NCBI RefSeq assembly: GCF_019649055.1
Contig: NW_026570229.1
Coordinates: forward strand, 2,086,001-2,150,000
Direction: 5' to 3'
Length of the DNA: 64,000 nt
DNA from: Paramacrobiotus metropolitanus
Lineage: Eukaryota; Tardigrada; Eutardigrada; Parachela; Macrobiotidae
Below, one piece after another: positions 11,901-23,966 of the stretch (position 1 is its first letter; every line of letters begins with the position of its first letter). A program made the translations under genes and the position numbers. Below the pieces are notes generated by a model. The model was not told the origin of the DNA and did no database searches. It worked only from the letters and a program-made list of their open reading frames with translations.

Positions 11901-14900
11901 ATTTGGTGAAGGTAGTCAAAACTCTTCCGCTTTGGCGTTCCAAGCGGGAGAGGTTCTGAAAGAAATGAATACTATCTGGCCGGGTTTTCGACTACGGGCT
12001 TTCAGAATATATTATTGGTTGGGGTCAGTCTTTTCTGGTTTGCCGGCTCTGGTGTATCCCATTCGTGGCCATATAGATCTGAATTAGGATAAATTAGGAT
12101 ATACGGTACAAGTACAATACACGTATCTCTACGTCTTCAAATCATTTTATAACTGGAAAGCGGCATAATTACGTGTAACAGATTACAAAATACTAAACAT
12201 GATTTTGGAAGCGCGCGAAAACCAAAGTTGCGGTTAAAGTCTAAGAAATTCGTACACAGAGCCATGCAAACAATGGGTTGTACCTAGGTAATTGCAGGAA
12301 AACATGAAGTGCTCGGTAATCAAAAAGCGTTATAAACCAAGCTTGCACGTGGCTTTATCCAGCAGTCCGCCGCTGTGCTTGATATCTTTCCCGGTACACA
12401 CGCACTTTTGTCCGCCGCTGCAGTTACCGGTTGTCGCCACACAGTGGCCCCCTTCCTTACCCTTGCATTTCTGGCAGTACTCGGGGCAGGACTTCCAAAG
12501 GACTCCCGTGCCGGCACTGGTCTGTGGTGTGCAACGTGACCAGTTCTCATAGCAGCCTTTTTCCCCGGCTGCGTAACCGATTAACGCGGCGATGACCAAG
12601 CATGCACAAATCACCAGCTTCGGAGATACCATTTTTTGGGATAACGATCGATGCAGATACGTTTCGGTGACACCACGGTGAAATCATAAATAAGTGAACC
12701 CAATTAGAGGCGGTTGCAGCGAAGCTAATACTAGTAAAACATGTTCTGTGCTGGAAGCGTTTTATTAGTACTACAGGGCGTTTGTGTTTTCGCTGTTTTG
12801 AACTTTGGCCGCTAGTGAATTATGTGTTTCCCGGCGTCTTTCGGAAGTTTCCCAACACCGACTATGAAATCTACTCGCATTACGGTAGATGCATTACGAT
12901 TTTACCGAATAGCCGCAGTTGTGAAGTGGCCAAGTACCTACCTGTACTTCGAGAAGAAGTGTTTTAAAACGGTGAACACCGCGTTTAAATTCGCTTTAAT
13001 CACATGTACTTCTATAGATCAGATACTGTACGTACAGAACTTGCAGCTTAAAAACGCCTGTCCGTGAGGACATACATACTGTACAATACATACGCCGGTC
13101 TGAGGTCACCGTATATTACTGTGCATTTCAAAGGTCAATAAAATTGTAAACATAATACATTTTAGTGGCGAAACACTTTAATGTACCTTTGGTGCTGGTG
13201 CATAAGCTCAACTGCCATATATTAGGGTAGCAGTTAGCAGTTACAACCTGTAACGAACCCTGTCACAAACATATACTATATAACGGTGCGCCCATAGTTA
13301 TATGGTTATATAAATATAATTAATGGATATGCCGTATTGCACCAATTTCGTCCGCAGAAACTTCCGCTTTCGCGCACTCCGAAACGCTGTTTTGTATTAG
13401 TCATATCATCCGACATGATCAAAATTAATTATGGCTGCGAAAGCACTGGCTTGAAAATCCTGACACCGGGCACGCGCGGTTTTAGTGTGGGCACTGGGCA
13501 GAATCAAATTAATAGCCACCATTTAATTGGCATAGGAATTTCAATTACCTAAATGAGCAAAACATTTTGAAGTATTGTGGTGCCAAAACACTGAGTTATT
13601 TGATCACACAAATAATCTACAGACGAATCGGAACCAAAAACAGTTTCAAGGAATTTTTTTAAATTCTAAAATTAATGGAATTTCAACACTTTCAGAAGTC
13701 GTTTTAAAATTTTAGAAAAGTTATGTTTCTTCCAAGTTGACTATGCAGCTTTGTACTTAACTGAATTTTTTTTTATTTTTAAACAAAATAACGAAGTGTA
13801 TTTTTTATTCCGATAATTTGAGCATGATCTGTACAGAGTACTAATCCTTCTTCTTTCAGATGGTCTCACTGCATCTCGTACTACATTTTCGAGCTACAAA
13901 AATCCGTAAGGTTCACTACGTCAGTCTGTTACTGGCTTATTGTGTACTCGTATCGGTTCTGTACTTCCTACTCGTACACCTTCAGCATGGTTAGCATACT
14001 GTACACGTTAAATTTTCCGGGTGTTTTGACTTGTATCAACAGTATCCCACCGTATCTCTGCAGTATATTTATTTTTAGTGTGGTTGTTCTTTTTGACCGG
14101 CGCATTCCACGGTATCCTCACGCGTACGGTACCCTTCGTGTACCCTCCACGTATCAAGTTAATTTTCTTAAATTTCCTTAGGTAAGATTTCCTTTCTTAG
14201 ATTTCGGAGGTTTTCTCAGGCTTATTAGCTTTCTTAGGGCTTCCAGGGTTTCTTAGTAGGATTCATGTGGAATACGTAAAGGATACTGCAGAGATACGGT
14301 TGGATAGGGCAATGAACAAAAAGGAGTCGGGATACTGCGGATACATACACGTAAAAAATCTTGCCTTGAAAAATTTGACATGTACAAAATCGCCCATATC
14401 TAATTCCTTGCTTTTATACATGAAGTACAGTACTTATGAGCCTTTAGAATTCGGGCTACGACTCACAAGCCGTCTCGACTCGCCGGCAGAATTCCTAGTT
14501 TAAACTGGCAATGCAGTAACGTTCTTGCCAATTTTTGATTTCGTAGGATGATGCAGACATTTTAAGAAGCGCGTTCGTCTTCCTGACAACTGCAGATGTT
14601 GGGATCACCTCTTCGGACTGGTAAAACAAACTAATGAAGCCTCCTCAGTTATGACAATTTGTATACTAAATACATACTAGTCAGAGTGACCTTTGGATTA
14701 CCCAGTCTCGAAGACCAGGAGCACGAATGGGTCGGCATTAAATAAATTTCAAATTTCTAGGACACTGCTCCTTTTCAACCTGTCCCACCTCATCAGCGTC
14801 CTCTTCCCACTGAAAAGCCGGATGATCTTGACATCGAGCCGAATAAGAACTGCCATTGTAGTACTTATGGTGCTGGCGGTTACGACATGGCTCGTCGACT

Positions 14901-15648
14901 ACATCAAAGCCTTCTCGTTGTCAGACAACTACGCGCTTCGACTGCATGGCCGATGGTTAATGGAATGGAGCACCGTTCATGCGAAAGGAACGGTGCGGAA
15001 AATGTGACCAAAAGGTCACGCGGGCTTATAACGATATATCAAAGATATCGAATACTCTTCTGTGTCAAAGTTAATTTATGTTTGCAGTCATTCGTCATCG
15101 TCTTCACGTTCTTCGCGATCCTTGCATCGAACCTCGTGGTCATCTTGTTCTTGCTGTGCCGGTACAAAGCCCCGCCGAGTTCGGACTACCGTTTCGACAT
15201 GCGTTCATCGACGTGGAAACTTCGGACGTTCAACTTATCCAAATCAAATTCCACCGGTTCCTCACAAATTTTACCGTCGAAGGTCGCCACAACCTGCAAA
15301 AGCGTTAATCCACCAAAGCGTCGCACTCGGCACGGAGCGGCCGTACGCATGCTGGTCATGTCCAGCTGTATGAATGCCATACTGAAAGCGCCGCTGGTCT
15401 TGTACGAGATCCTGGAGAACTTGTGCGCGTACCGGGTACCGGATTCGTCAATGGACATGTTTTACGCGATAAGAATTCATTCGTATTCGGCGAATTATTC
15501 TCTGGGCTTCTTCGTCTACTGTCTGATCAATCCGGATTATGGGAGAAAAGCCTGGAAAATCGTGGCCGGGTGTTGTCGAACGAAAGCAGGAGTGCACGTG
15601 CAGCATCGCCATCTAACGCAACAGACTTCGACAAGTACTTTCGTTTGA
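8952..15648 (+). CDS. Divergent rhodopsin-like (class A) G protein-coupled receptor
   Basis: Five exons: 8952-9199, 13860-13905 (46 nt), 14547-14620, 14761-14992 and 15088-15648. They total 1,161 nt, giving a 386-residue protein with phase kept at every junction. TM1 is in exon 1 (GNVLNILVL) and TM2 spans exons 1-2. TM3 starts in exon 3 and continues in exon 4 (LLLFNLSHLISVLFPLKSR), followed by TM4. Exon 5 holds TM5 (SFVIVFTFFAILASNLVVIL), a third cytoplasmic loop, TM6, TM7 and a basic tail. The DRY/ERY position reads SHL (131-133). The usual NPxxY reads GFFVY (340-344), with NPDYG at the helix-8 start. The exon 4 donor (GTGCGG) is the least certain junction. Ligand unknown; the divergent motifs suggest a lineage-specific orphan receptor. 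Confidence 0.85.
9815..11735. repeat. About 51-bp minisatellite with a roughly 430-bp higher-order repeat, in the receptor intron
   Basis: About 37 tandem copies of a 51-bp unit built on ACTGGACAGTACCGGTAGC and TCGGTCACCCGCTC. Because 51 is divisible by 3, several frames stay open across it and give spurious repetitive proteins of 17-residue period. A higher-order block is nearly identical at 10741-11176 and 11177-11612 (offset 436 bp, essentially one inserted base). A third, more diverged block begins near 10505. I see no gene-like start, composition or splice context, so I treat it as non-coding intronic repeat. Confidence 0.9.
12330..12632 (-). CDS. Macin-family antimicrobial peptide precursor (theromacin/hydramacin-like)
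   Basis: Intronless gene for a 100-residue precursor on the strand opposite the receptor, wholly inside that receptor's first intron. Residues 1-23 form a signal peptide. The mature part opens with GCYENWSRCTPQTSAGTGVL and WKSC, the hallmark of macins, and contains ten cysteines, as expected for a disulfide-rich fold. Macins are secreted antibacterial peptides known from leeches, molluscs and cnidarians; the role here is inferred by homology. A TATTTAT stretch about 50 bp upstream of the start (on the minus strand) may act as TATA box. An in-frame stop follows the terminal KLGL. Confidence 0.92.
   Translation of the reverse strand: MVSPKLVICACLVIAALIGYAAGEKGCYENWSRCTPQTSAGTGVLWKSCPEYCQKCKGKEGGHCVATTGNCSGGQKCVCTGKDIKHSGGLLDKATCKLGL
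12686..12695 (-). promoter_or_regulatory. Possible TATA element of the macin gene
   Basis: On the minus strand this reads CTTATTTATG, about 55 bp before the start codon at 12632. Supported by position and composition only. Confidence 0.3.
14180..14262. repeat. Short run of acceptor-like TTTCTTAG motifs in a receptor intron
   Basis: Contains TTTCCTTAGG, TTTCTTAGATTTC, TTTCTTAGGGC and GTTTCTTAG in about 80 bp, resembling the larger arrays near 44.0 and 52.3 kb. It lies between receptor exons 2 and 3. Confidence 0.5.
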
Positions 15649-16679
15649 GCGATCGTTGATCATCTTCACTGTGTAACTTTCTGGCGATTTTCATAAGTTT
15701 ATTAAGTTATAAATTTCATCGGCCAGTGTTTGTCATGTTAATCTGCTAAGATATATCGCATTGCTTATCCTTTTGTCGCAAATATTTCCAAAAGCGCAGT
15801 TTTCCTCGGATGTAAATCAGAACATCATGTTTTCCTGGCATCATGAACATCATGGTCTGAAGGCACGCTGCCGCCTTCTGATACCGGATTTTGGTGCAGT
15901 TAATACAAGCCGCACATGGATGAATGTTGGCATACAATTATTTTTAACTACACTACTGTAGTTTGGATTTCAGGACCCGAGTCCGATTGTAAAACACAGT
16001 TCGCTGATGCATAAGTAAATTCTGCATATCAGATTTCAATAAAAAGCAGTTGTAGAATTTTCTTAATGCTGCGGGCGGCGTTCAGCTGATGACGTTCATG
16101 TTCTTCATGCACTTGCGTTTTGCGTAGATCAATACAATTCAACATCTGGACAGTCAGACCGTTATTCTACAATTTCACTTCTACTATGGTACATACTGTA
16201 GCACGGAAGTGGTGCCGAATGCAGCTGCCGTTAGTTTTGTGCAGAAATTTCTGAAAATGCTCCTTCCTGTGCTGCAGCCTGCAGACATGAAGTAACCAAA
16301 CAGAAATATTGTACTTATTTTCCACCTTGTTCCAGCAAAAGAAGCGCTGTCCTGCCGATGGTCAAGTGCGGGGATCGTTAACTGTCGACAAAATTTCTAG
16401 TTTTTTTAAGCGATATATTTCCGGTATGCGACTAATTTCCGCTTGTTATTTATTTATTTCAGAAGATCTGACGCACTTTTACGTACATAACTGTGAGTGC
16501 ACTGGTATTGTTATCCGCGCAACTGTGCAATTATTAGAAAAAAAACAAAAAGGCACAACGTTCTTTCAAAAAAGTTAGCTAACTAAACACCCCTATAAGT
16601 AACTTTAAAGTGTATGCACAAGATAGGAATTTCTTTAGGTATACGAGTAATCTCCAGTCCTGGTTTGGTTGGTCTCTGC
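15649..16679. other. 3' flank of the receptor gene, no supported gene
   Basis: Follows the receptor stop codon. A candidate poly(A) signal (AATAAA, near 16037) could end the transcript. The open frames here are short, AT-rich and unrecognisable. Confidence 0.5.
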
Positions 16680-16762
16680 CATGCAGGCCGACGCCGCAGC
16701 AGTTTTCAACACTTCCGAGTAAGAACGTAATCGAGAGTTTTCTACGTAGAATGGTCGCAGAC
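16680..16762 (-). pseudogene. Decayed 5S rRNA copy (5' half recognisable)
   Basis: On the minus strand it starts GTCTGCGACCATTCTACGTAG, shortened here to GTCTGCGACCATTC, and keeps the 5S pattern to about nucleotide 55. It then diverges, losing the internal promoter. It lies one repeat unit beyond the remnant at 16.92 kb. Confidence 0.7.
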
Positions 16763-16917
16763 GAAAGATTAGGCATTTAAAGCGTCGGTTGTTAAGCTGA
16801 ATCAAACCAACACAATTATCAAAACACAATCTTAATTAAAGCTATATGCACGAGTAAAAAGCAAGTGCTTTTATTCTGTTGTTTTTACGCATCGGTATAG
16901 TTAGCCAACAGGCCGGA

Positions 16918-16941
16918 AAGTCGTCTAGTACTAACCATCCA
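16918..16941 (-). pseudogene. Internally deleted 5S rRNA remnant inside a preserved spacer
   Basis: Only about 20 bp resembling the 5S 3' region (TAGTACTAACCATCCAAG on the plus strand) remain between spacer sequences that match the neighbouring 5S units. The unit spacing shows where a full gene once stood. Confidence 0.5.
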
Positions 16942-17099
16942 AGCTATAACGCCGGCTGAGATGTCCAGTAAACTCGGCACAATTATTAAAAAGTCCTTTA
17001 TTAAATACATTTGCGTCAATAATTAACCAAATATAAATAATATCGAACACTTCTATAGTTATCTAACAGGGCAAAAAGCAGTCTTTTTAAAGTGCAAAA

Positions 17100-17218
17100 A
17101 GTCTACAACACCCGGTGTTCCCAAGCGGTCACCCATCCAAGTACTAACCGGGCCCGACGTAGGTTATCTTCCGAGATCGAACGGGATCGGGAGTTTTCTA
17201 CGTGGTATGGTCGTAGAC
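17100..17218 (-). rRNA. 5S rRNA gene (minus-strand cluster)
   Basis: 119 nt, starting at 17218 with GTCTACGACC and ending TGTTGTAGAC with a T-run downstream on the minus strand. Internal promoter intact (GGATGGGTGACCG). It faces the plus-strand pair at 7.6-8.0 kb. Confidence 0.95.
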
Positions 17219-17384
17219 GAATGCTTAGGTATTTATAACGCCGTTAGTGATGCCGAATAAACCCGGCATGTTTAATGAAAATTCCATTAATTAAATACAT
17301 TTGTGTGAATAATTAATAAAATATAAATAAAGTAAGTATAGTTAGCTAACAGACATAAAAGCCGTCTATTTAAAATAGCAAAAA

Positions 17385-17503
17385 AGTCTACAACACCCGG
17401 TGTTCCCAAGCGGTCACCCATCCAAGTACTAACCGGGCCCGACGTAGGTTATCTTCCGAGATCGAACGGGATCGGGAGTTTTCTACGTGGTATGGTCGTA
17501 GAC
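17385..17503 (-). rRNA. 5S rRNA gene (minus-strand cluster)
   Basis: 119 nt, indistinguishable by eye from the copy at 17100-17218, with its start 285 bp away. The spacer shares segments with the other clusters (GTTAGCTAACAG, GCCGTCTATTTAAA). T-run terminator present. Confidence 0.95.
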
Positions 17504-18136
17504 AAATGCTGTCAAATCAGCAACGCCGGACTTGGTAATAATAAGGATTAATCTTTCACCGTTTAGTCGTAATAACAGATTAGACCAGTTACCTACTCAA
17601 AAAAAACCGAAATTATATAACCCAAACACGATTTCTGGCTTATTTGGTGCTTCAGATGTCGTTCCGAGTAGTATACACAAACCGATTCCATTTCCATTTC
17701 TACGAGCCAGTTCGTATTACCATGTCCGCTGAACATACGTACTGTCCTGATTCCATTGAGCCAAATGCCAATCAGTGGAATGCCCAGTGGCAATGGAAGC
17801 GCACCTTCCTCCGTACTCACGTCGGAATTATTTTTGGCAGGCAGGCAGGCAAATGATGATTTAATTTCCTCCTATCATTTTCAGTCAATCGCGCGATCCA
17901 CCGAGCAATATTCCACAGGCATGCCACACACGCCGTCGTCCACACTCCTTATTTTTTCTTCCTCTTATCATTTCATATTCATCCCCAACCTATCCTCCAC
18001 ACCATCCTTGTAATCCCCGGTTTGTACACCCCCACCACCCGATGCTAACGTGTCGCAACACGCAGCAGCACGCCCGCGAACCCCCTCCATCATCAGTCTC
18101 GGTGGTGTGCGTGCGCTGTCTGTCCATCCTCTTACG

Positions 18137-21100
18137 ATGAACATTACCAAGCACGTCAATAATCTCCTGTGGCCCGAATGGTTCTGGCTCCCGGAGGGCT
18201 ACAACTGGACGGTCTTCAGTTCCACCCGCGAGCAGAACTATCCCGATTTCCACTGGATCTACTTCCCCATTCCCCTGTCCCTGCTGGTCTTCGGTGTGCG
18301 GATTGTCTTTGAGAAGTATATTGTGGTACCATTATCTAGGGTGTCGATAGCCGTCGAAATGTGCGTGTTTGCGCAGGTATGTGTGCAGTCCCATCGGGCG
18401 CAGTATCGGGATCAGTGATCGGCGACCCCGGGCGCCTCTCGACAATCCTGTCCTGGAGGCTGTCTTCCGCAAGAAGAAACGCATACCCCCGACCGAGGTT
18501 ATACAGGTGCGATCATTTTTCTTATCTTTTTTGTCGATTACTTATTTTTTTAAAAATTATATTGTCAAGTGAAACTAGAATTTTCGTAGCTTTTTATGTA
18601 AATTTATTTTTACGGTAAATTTAAATTTCGTGTAGTTTCTGTCAATCTTTTGATTTTTATAACTGGTTAAAAAACGCCGTAAAATTAAAATTGGATGCTA
18701 TTGCGTAAAAAACACCGTGAAAATCAAATGTGTAAATTCTGCAAATTTCCCCAATAATATTCAGTTTGGCCCTCTGGTGCCTTTACATTTTATTTAATTA
18801 TTTAATGTCCTGGATTATTTTTAAATTTTAATATACTACATTTGTTGCGTTTGAAAGGATTAATATCTCCTTTTTTGACTTGCCATTTGTGAGATATTTT
18901 TCATCGTATAAAGGTTTTTCTTAGCCAATTATTTCGCTCCTTTATTTTACCTTTTTCATAATTATTTTTTTATGTAGGCACGATGCATTTGGTTTTTTCG
19001 TTTAACCCTATCTGAAAAATAGACCAGATTTTCAAACTGTTTTGTATTTTATAGACAATTTGGCATTATCACATTTTTATGTATTTATAACTTGTATTAA
19101 TCTAGGCAGTCAGACGAAAATTTAATCGGATTTTTCATGGATATTTGAATTTTATTGCTGGTCATAAAATCAGTTTATTATCCGTTTGTTTTTGATTCTG
19201 ATGGTGTGTTTAATTTATTCCGATGTGTTCCGGTGCAGGATTTAAGCAAGCGTGTGGATTTAACATCGCGTCAAGTGGAACGCTGGTTTCGCCAGCGGAA
19301 GGCCGCGGACAGCCAGAGTCAGCTGCAAAAGTTCAACGAAACCGGGTTTGTCGATGCTTGCTTCCGTTTCAGTCCCTGTTTTCTACGTCATTCCGTGTTT
19401 TGGGCAGATGGAGGTTTTTCTACTACACATCCGCTATGCTGTACGGATTCTGGGTGCTGTACGATGTAAGAGGGAGGACTGAATTTGCTATGGCGAAAAT
19501 AAGGGAAATTTCGGAGATTTATTGGTATTTTTATATAGAAACCGTGGTTTTACGAGACGAAACAGTGTTGGCTCGGGTATCCCTATCATCCCATCGATAA
19601 CGATGTCTTCTGGTATTACATGATCCCCATGTCCTTCTATTGGTCGCTTCTCATCTCGCAGTTTTTTGATGTGAAGAGAAAGGTGAGCTGAACTAGGAAA
19701 TACACTTAAAATGCATTATTTTGATTGATTTTTCATTTTTTTTATTTTTAAAGTCGTATTTTAATATCGATGGTCAACTAGCCGATTCCTGTCTGCCATT
19801 TCTAATGAGAATTTTTAATATAACCCTTGAGTTTAATAAAAAAAATTGAAACTTTGATTTCTAATCGAATACACGCTTGACTTTTCCAAATTATCTTAGC
19901 AGATTTTTTTACTTCTTTTATTGATGAATTTTTTAATAAATTTCCCATCATAGTGTAATATTTGCTGTATTTATTTTTTGAGTTAAATTTTTTCTTGCTT
20001 TTTATTTTGATTAATTTATTAACGAGTTTCTCATCATGGTGTGATATTTGATCTATTTATTTGTTAATTATGCAATTCGGCTGCGTTAAGCGATTCTTTT
20101 GTCGTTGGTTTCTGGTTTGTCGGTTAGATTTGTGATTAGTTGTGAAGCGCATGAATGGGGTCGGCGTAAGCGTGAACATTTGCGCAAGAGATTAGATAAA
20201 CTGACGGGCGGGTGTGTTGTCAACTGCTTGTGGCCGTATTAACAGGATTTTTGGCAAATGTTCGCCCACCACGTAACCACCATCCTGCTGCTGGTGCTGT
20301 CCTGGGTGGACAATCTGACGCGGGTGGGCACCCTCGTGCTTCTCATCCACGATGTGGCTGACGTCTTCCTGGAAGTAAGTCGCTCCCTAATCACTGTGAA
20401 TAATTTTACAATAATTAAAAAAATATTTTCTAAATCGGCAGTAAAATGATTGACGTTTTGAAATAACTTTATCTCTTACGGTTTCATGAATGTCGCTGCA
20501 TGTTGCTTATCATTTCACGCAGCCACTGCACTACAATAACATTATGTTAATCCTCTGTATAAAAGTAAACTGATGATGTCGATTTGTTTCTGTTATTAGT
20601 GTTAATTATTTAATTTACTTTTTTAATTATTTTTGTAAATGAAGATTCAGTTTGTGATATGTTGCCGTATCTTCTGAGAAAACTGGGACGTTTAAAAATC
20701 ACAATTTGGCCAATGTGATTGTGTTGAATAAGTGAAAAGTTTGTTTTGCGTACGGCTACACTATTATTTTAATTACGGCCTTAATATGCGATTTATTGTT
20801 ATTTATATTTTTTTAAATAACGCATATTAGAATTTATTTCAGAATATTTGGTTCCGTTCTTTTCTGTTTCTTGTTCAGTTGTAAATGTATTGGCTGAATT
20901 AGGCCTGCGTGCGTTATGAGTGAAGAAACGGAAAAATGTAATGTTGCTTGTGTGTTGGGCAGGCTGCCAAATTGGCTCGTTACGCCAATCGGCCGCGATT
21001 ATGTGATGCCTTGTTCGGCGTGTTCGCCATTGTCTGGATCGTCACGCGCCTTGTTATTTATCCATACGCGTAAGCGCATACACTTGTCACCGGTCGCACT

Positions 21101-23015
21101 GCATTTTTCCCCGGCCGTTTTACGGTCAAACATATTTTATTTTCTCCATCGCTCGTTATCGCGAGATAATCGTTGTAAAAATTCAGAAAAATAAATGCGT
21201 TAGATAAAAGTTGAATTATTTCTATTTTCCAAAAAAAATCAGCCTCGTGATTTTGATAAGAATTCCTGACGATTTGAAGATGTGTAAATTTCAGTTAATT
21301 TAATTAAATTAGAATTCAGATTTTATATTTATTCCGGTAGTTAAAGGAAAAGAAAAAAAAAAGAAATCAAAAGGTGAAAATATTTCTTAAATAAATAAAT
21401 CTGAGAGATTTTAACTAATGTAAATCGTTGCGAATTTTAATCTTATAATCATTTCGGTAATTATGGAAAAATAATTTGAAGTAAAAATTTTTCTTTATTC
21501 GGAAAAATCGAGATTGTGATGCACAAAAGAATTTCCGACGGTTTCGAAATACATTGATTTAGTTTTTTTATCAAAATGTTAATTTTTTTATTTATTTCGA
21601 TTATTATAAAAATTGTGATTGATGTTGACGTAACCGAATTATCGAATCGAATTATCAGATTATCGAATTATCAGGATTATCGAATTATCAGAGGTTGATC
21701 GAAGGCAGTAAAATGGAAAATTAATGTGTAAAAAATTGACATTTCACGCGGGAAATTCGCTGCGGCTATGCTGGAAGTGATAATTTATTCTTTGGTCTGT
21801 CGGTGTATTATGTACTAATAGTGGACATGTATGTCTATTGGCAGGGTGGTGTATAGCGCCGCGTTCGAGGGCTGCCAGTCCGTGGGCTTCTGCTTCCCGG
21901 CGTACTGGGTGTTCAACAGTCTGCTGATTATGCTGCAAGTCCTGCACTTCATCTGGACCTGGTACATTCTCCGCATCGCCATCAACAGTCTCCGCACCGG
22001 CAAGGTACATTCCGCAACAAGAAATATTTCATTACAATTGCTTATTTATTGAACGATTTGCTTTAATACATATTATTAAAATATTTACTAAAATTAAGTA
22101 CTTTTTTTCTGGACTGGTGCATTCTTGACAGACTTTCCCGGCACTTTGTTGTGCGCAGCATTTTAGGAAAAAATCAACGGTGCAGGCTGTTAATATTACT
22201 GCTTTTAATTATTATTAAAAATGTAAATTTATTTTACCATTGATTTAAAAATAATTATATCGACAAGCAGACAAATGCCTCGGTTTTGTTTGCTCGTTCT
22301 ACAGGGAAACTTGTAGTGTAATGGCTGTGCGCGAATGCTCGCATGCCTTGTTTGGCAGTTACCCCCGGGCGGCGGTTGCATCACATTTGAACAGTAATTA
22401 ATAATCGACAATTTTTTAATTTGAAAAAAGAATGCAAACTTTTTATTATTATTTGATTTTTTTATTAATGGAAGAAAAAATGCAGTGATTTTTATTCCGA
22501 AGGCTTACAACAAAGGATCTTTTAATTGCCAGACTTGACTGCAGATTTAGCTCGGGAAATTAAATTCTGAAACAAAAAGCCAACTCCGATTTTATTTGCA
22601 TTATAAATCCTTTTTTATTTCCAATTTTCTTTATTGTGAATGAATTTTTTATTTACAGACTATTATGCAGCATATTTTATACAATATATTTTTCTGAAGA
22701 TGTCGTACTCAGTCAGAAATATCAGGCAAAAAATGTAGAACGAAAACCCTGATGTAAAAAAAAAGGCAAGATTAATTGTGGCAATGGAAAAACATCAGGA
22801 AAAATGACAGGAAAAATCAGGAAAAAATGACAGGATGTTTTTATGATTTTTTGGTACGGTAGACGGACGACGCCCGCAGTGATACCGACGAGGATCTGGA
22901 GCTGGACGACGCCGGCGACACCACCGCGTCCCTGACCAACAATCACACCGCCGACAAGGGCGGTCGCCCGGCCCGCAACGGCGTGGTCAAGACGAAGGCG
23001 CGGCGGGAAGAATAA
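18137..23015 (+). CDS. CerS: Ceramide synthase (CerS/LASS, TLC domain with homeobox-like segment)
   Basis: ER membrane N-acyltransferase that joins sphingoid base and fatty acyl-CoA to form (dihydro)ceramide. Nine exons: 18137-18342, 18389-18506, 19239-19345, 19408-19465, 19539-19682, 20246-20374, 20963-21069, 21845-22004 and 22863-23015. They total 1,182 nt (393 residues), the usual family length. The N-terminus has WPEWFWLP and one helix. A homeobox-like segment (about 82-133) ends in LTSRQVERWFRQRK. The TLC (Lag1p) domain follows, with DKPWFYETKQCWLGYP across the exon 4/5 junction, the catalytic HH pair (219-220) and HDVADVFLE (246-254). The acidic tail DDARSDTDEDLELDD resembles casein kinase 2 sites. 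The exon 1 donor (GTCGAT, 46-nt intron) is weak and least certain; all other junctions are canonical and in phase. Confidence 0.94.
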
Positions 23016-23966
23016 ATAATAAATACAATCGGGAAAAACCGACGGCACTTGTGATTGAATTGGCCTGGAACGGCGTTGATCCGCGGCATGGATGTGTTTC
23101 AGTGTGGATAGATTTGTACTGTTTTCCCCCCATATTTAATCCATTTAACCTGGGCTTTGTGCGCGTTTCTCTGTTTGGGCTAAAAAGCGGTTTGTGTGCG
23201 TTGTTAATTGATTTCTTTCTCTTTTTACAGAGCGGTTTTATCTGGGCGATTTTTTAGCTGATTTTATTTTGATTAATTTGTTTATTTTTAACCTGTTTTC
23301 GGTATGTGGGTGTGTGTGGTGATTTTATGGAGATCTATTGGTTTTTAATTTTGGTTTTACTAATTTTATTCGTCGCCGTTTGGGATGCAGCGGAGTTCGG
23401 TTTATTTTACCTGTGTAACTGAATTTAATAAAAAAAATACACGATGAATGATAATAAAATGTCCGAATATTAAAACGTCAAATCTTGATCGCGAAAAAAA
23501 ATTATTTATACTCGTACAAATTTTTAAATTTTTATTTGTCGCCGTTAGGATGAAGAACAAAACGCACGATAATAAACTGGATGTTAATTTATAATTTACT
23601 GGTTATTTACTGTACATCATTTACTGTACTTTTATTACAGTATTAATTATTATCCTGTTTCTAAAAGAAGATCAATAAAAAACACGGAAAAAACGGAAAT
23701 CTACTTTTCAAGTCATGCAAATTTTTGGAAATATTTATTTGTATAAACTGTTTTATTTGCCGCCGTTGGAATGAAGAACGAAACGGAGATTTGCGGCAAT
23801 TTCATGCATGTGTATTCTGTATAACGAAAATATAAAAGTAAAGAAAAATCACTGAATAATAACCAAAAAATCCGAACAGCAAACTGTGGAGTTTTGAAAA
23901 TTAAAAACAAATAATTTATAGGAACGTTTTTACAAGCTCAGGAAACTAGAGACAGAATATTCCCGT
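23016..23966. other. Convergent 3' flanks of the ceramide synthase and FN3 genes
   Basis: AT-rich stretch between two converging genes. AATAAA-type signals occur just after the ceramide synthase stop (about 23011) and near 23424. No coding sequence is supported. Confidence 0.5.
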
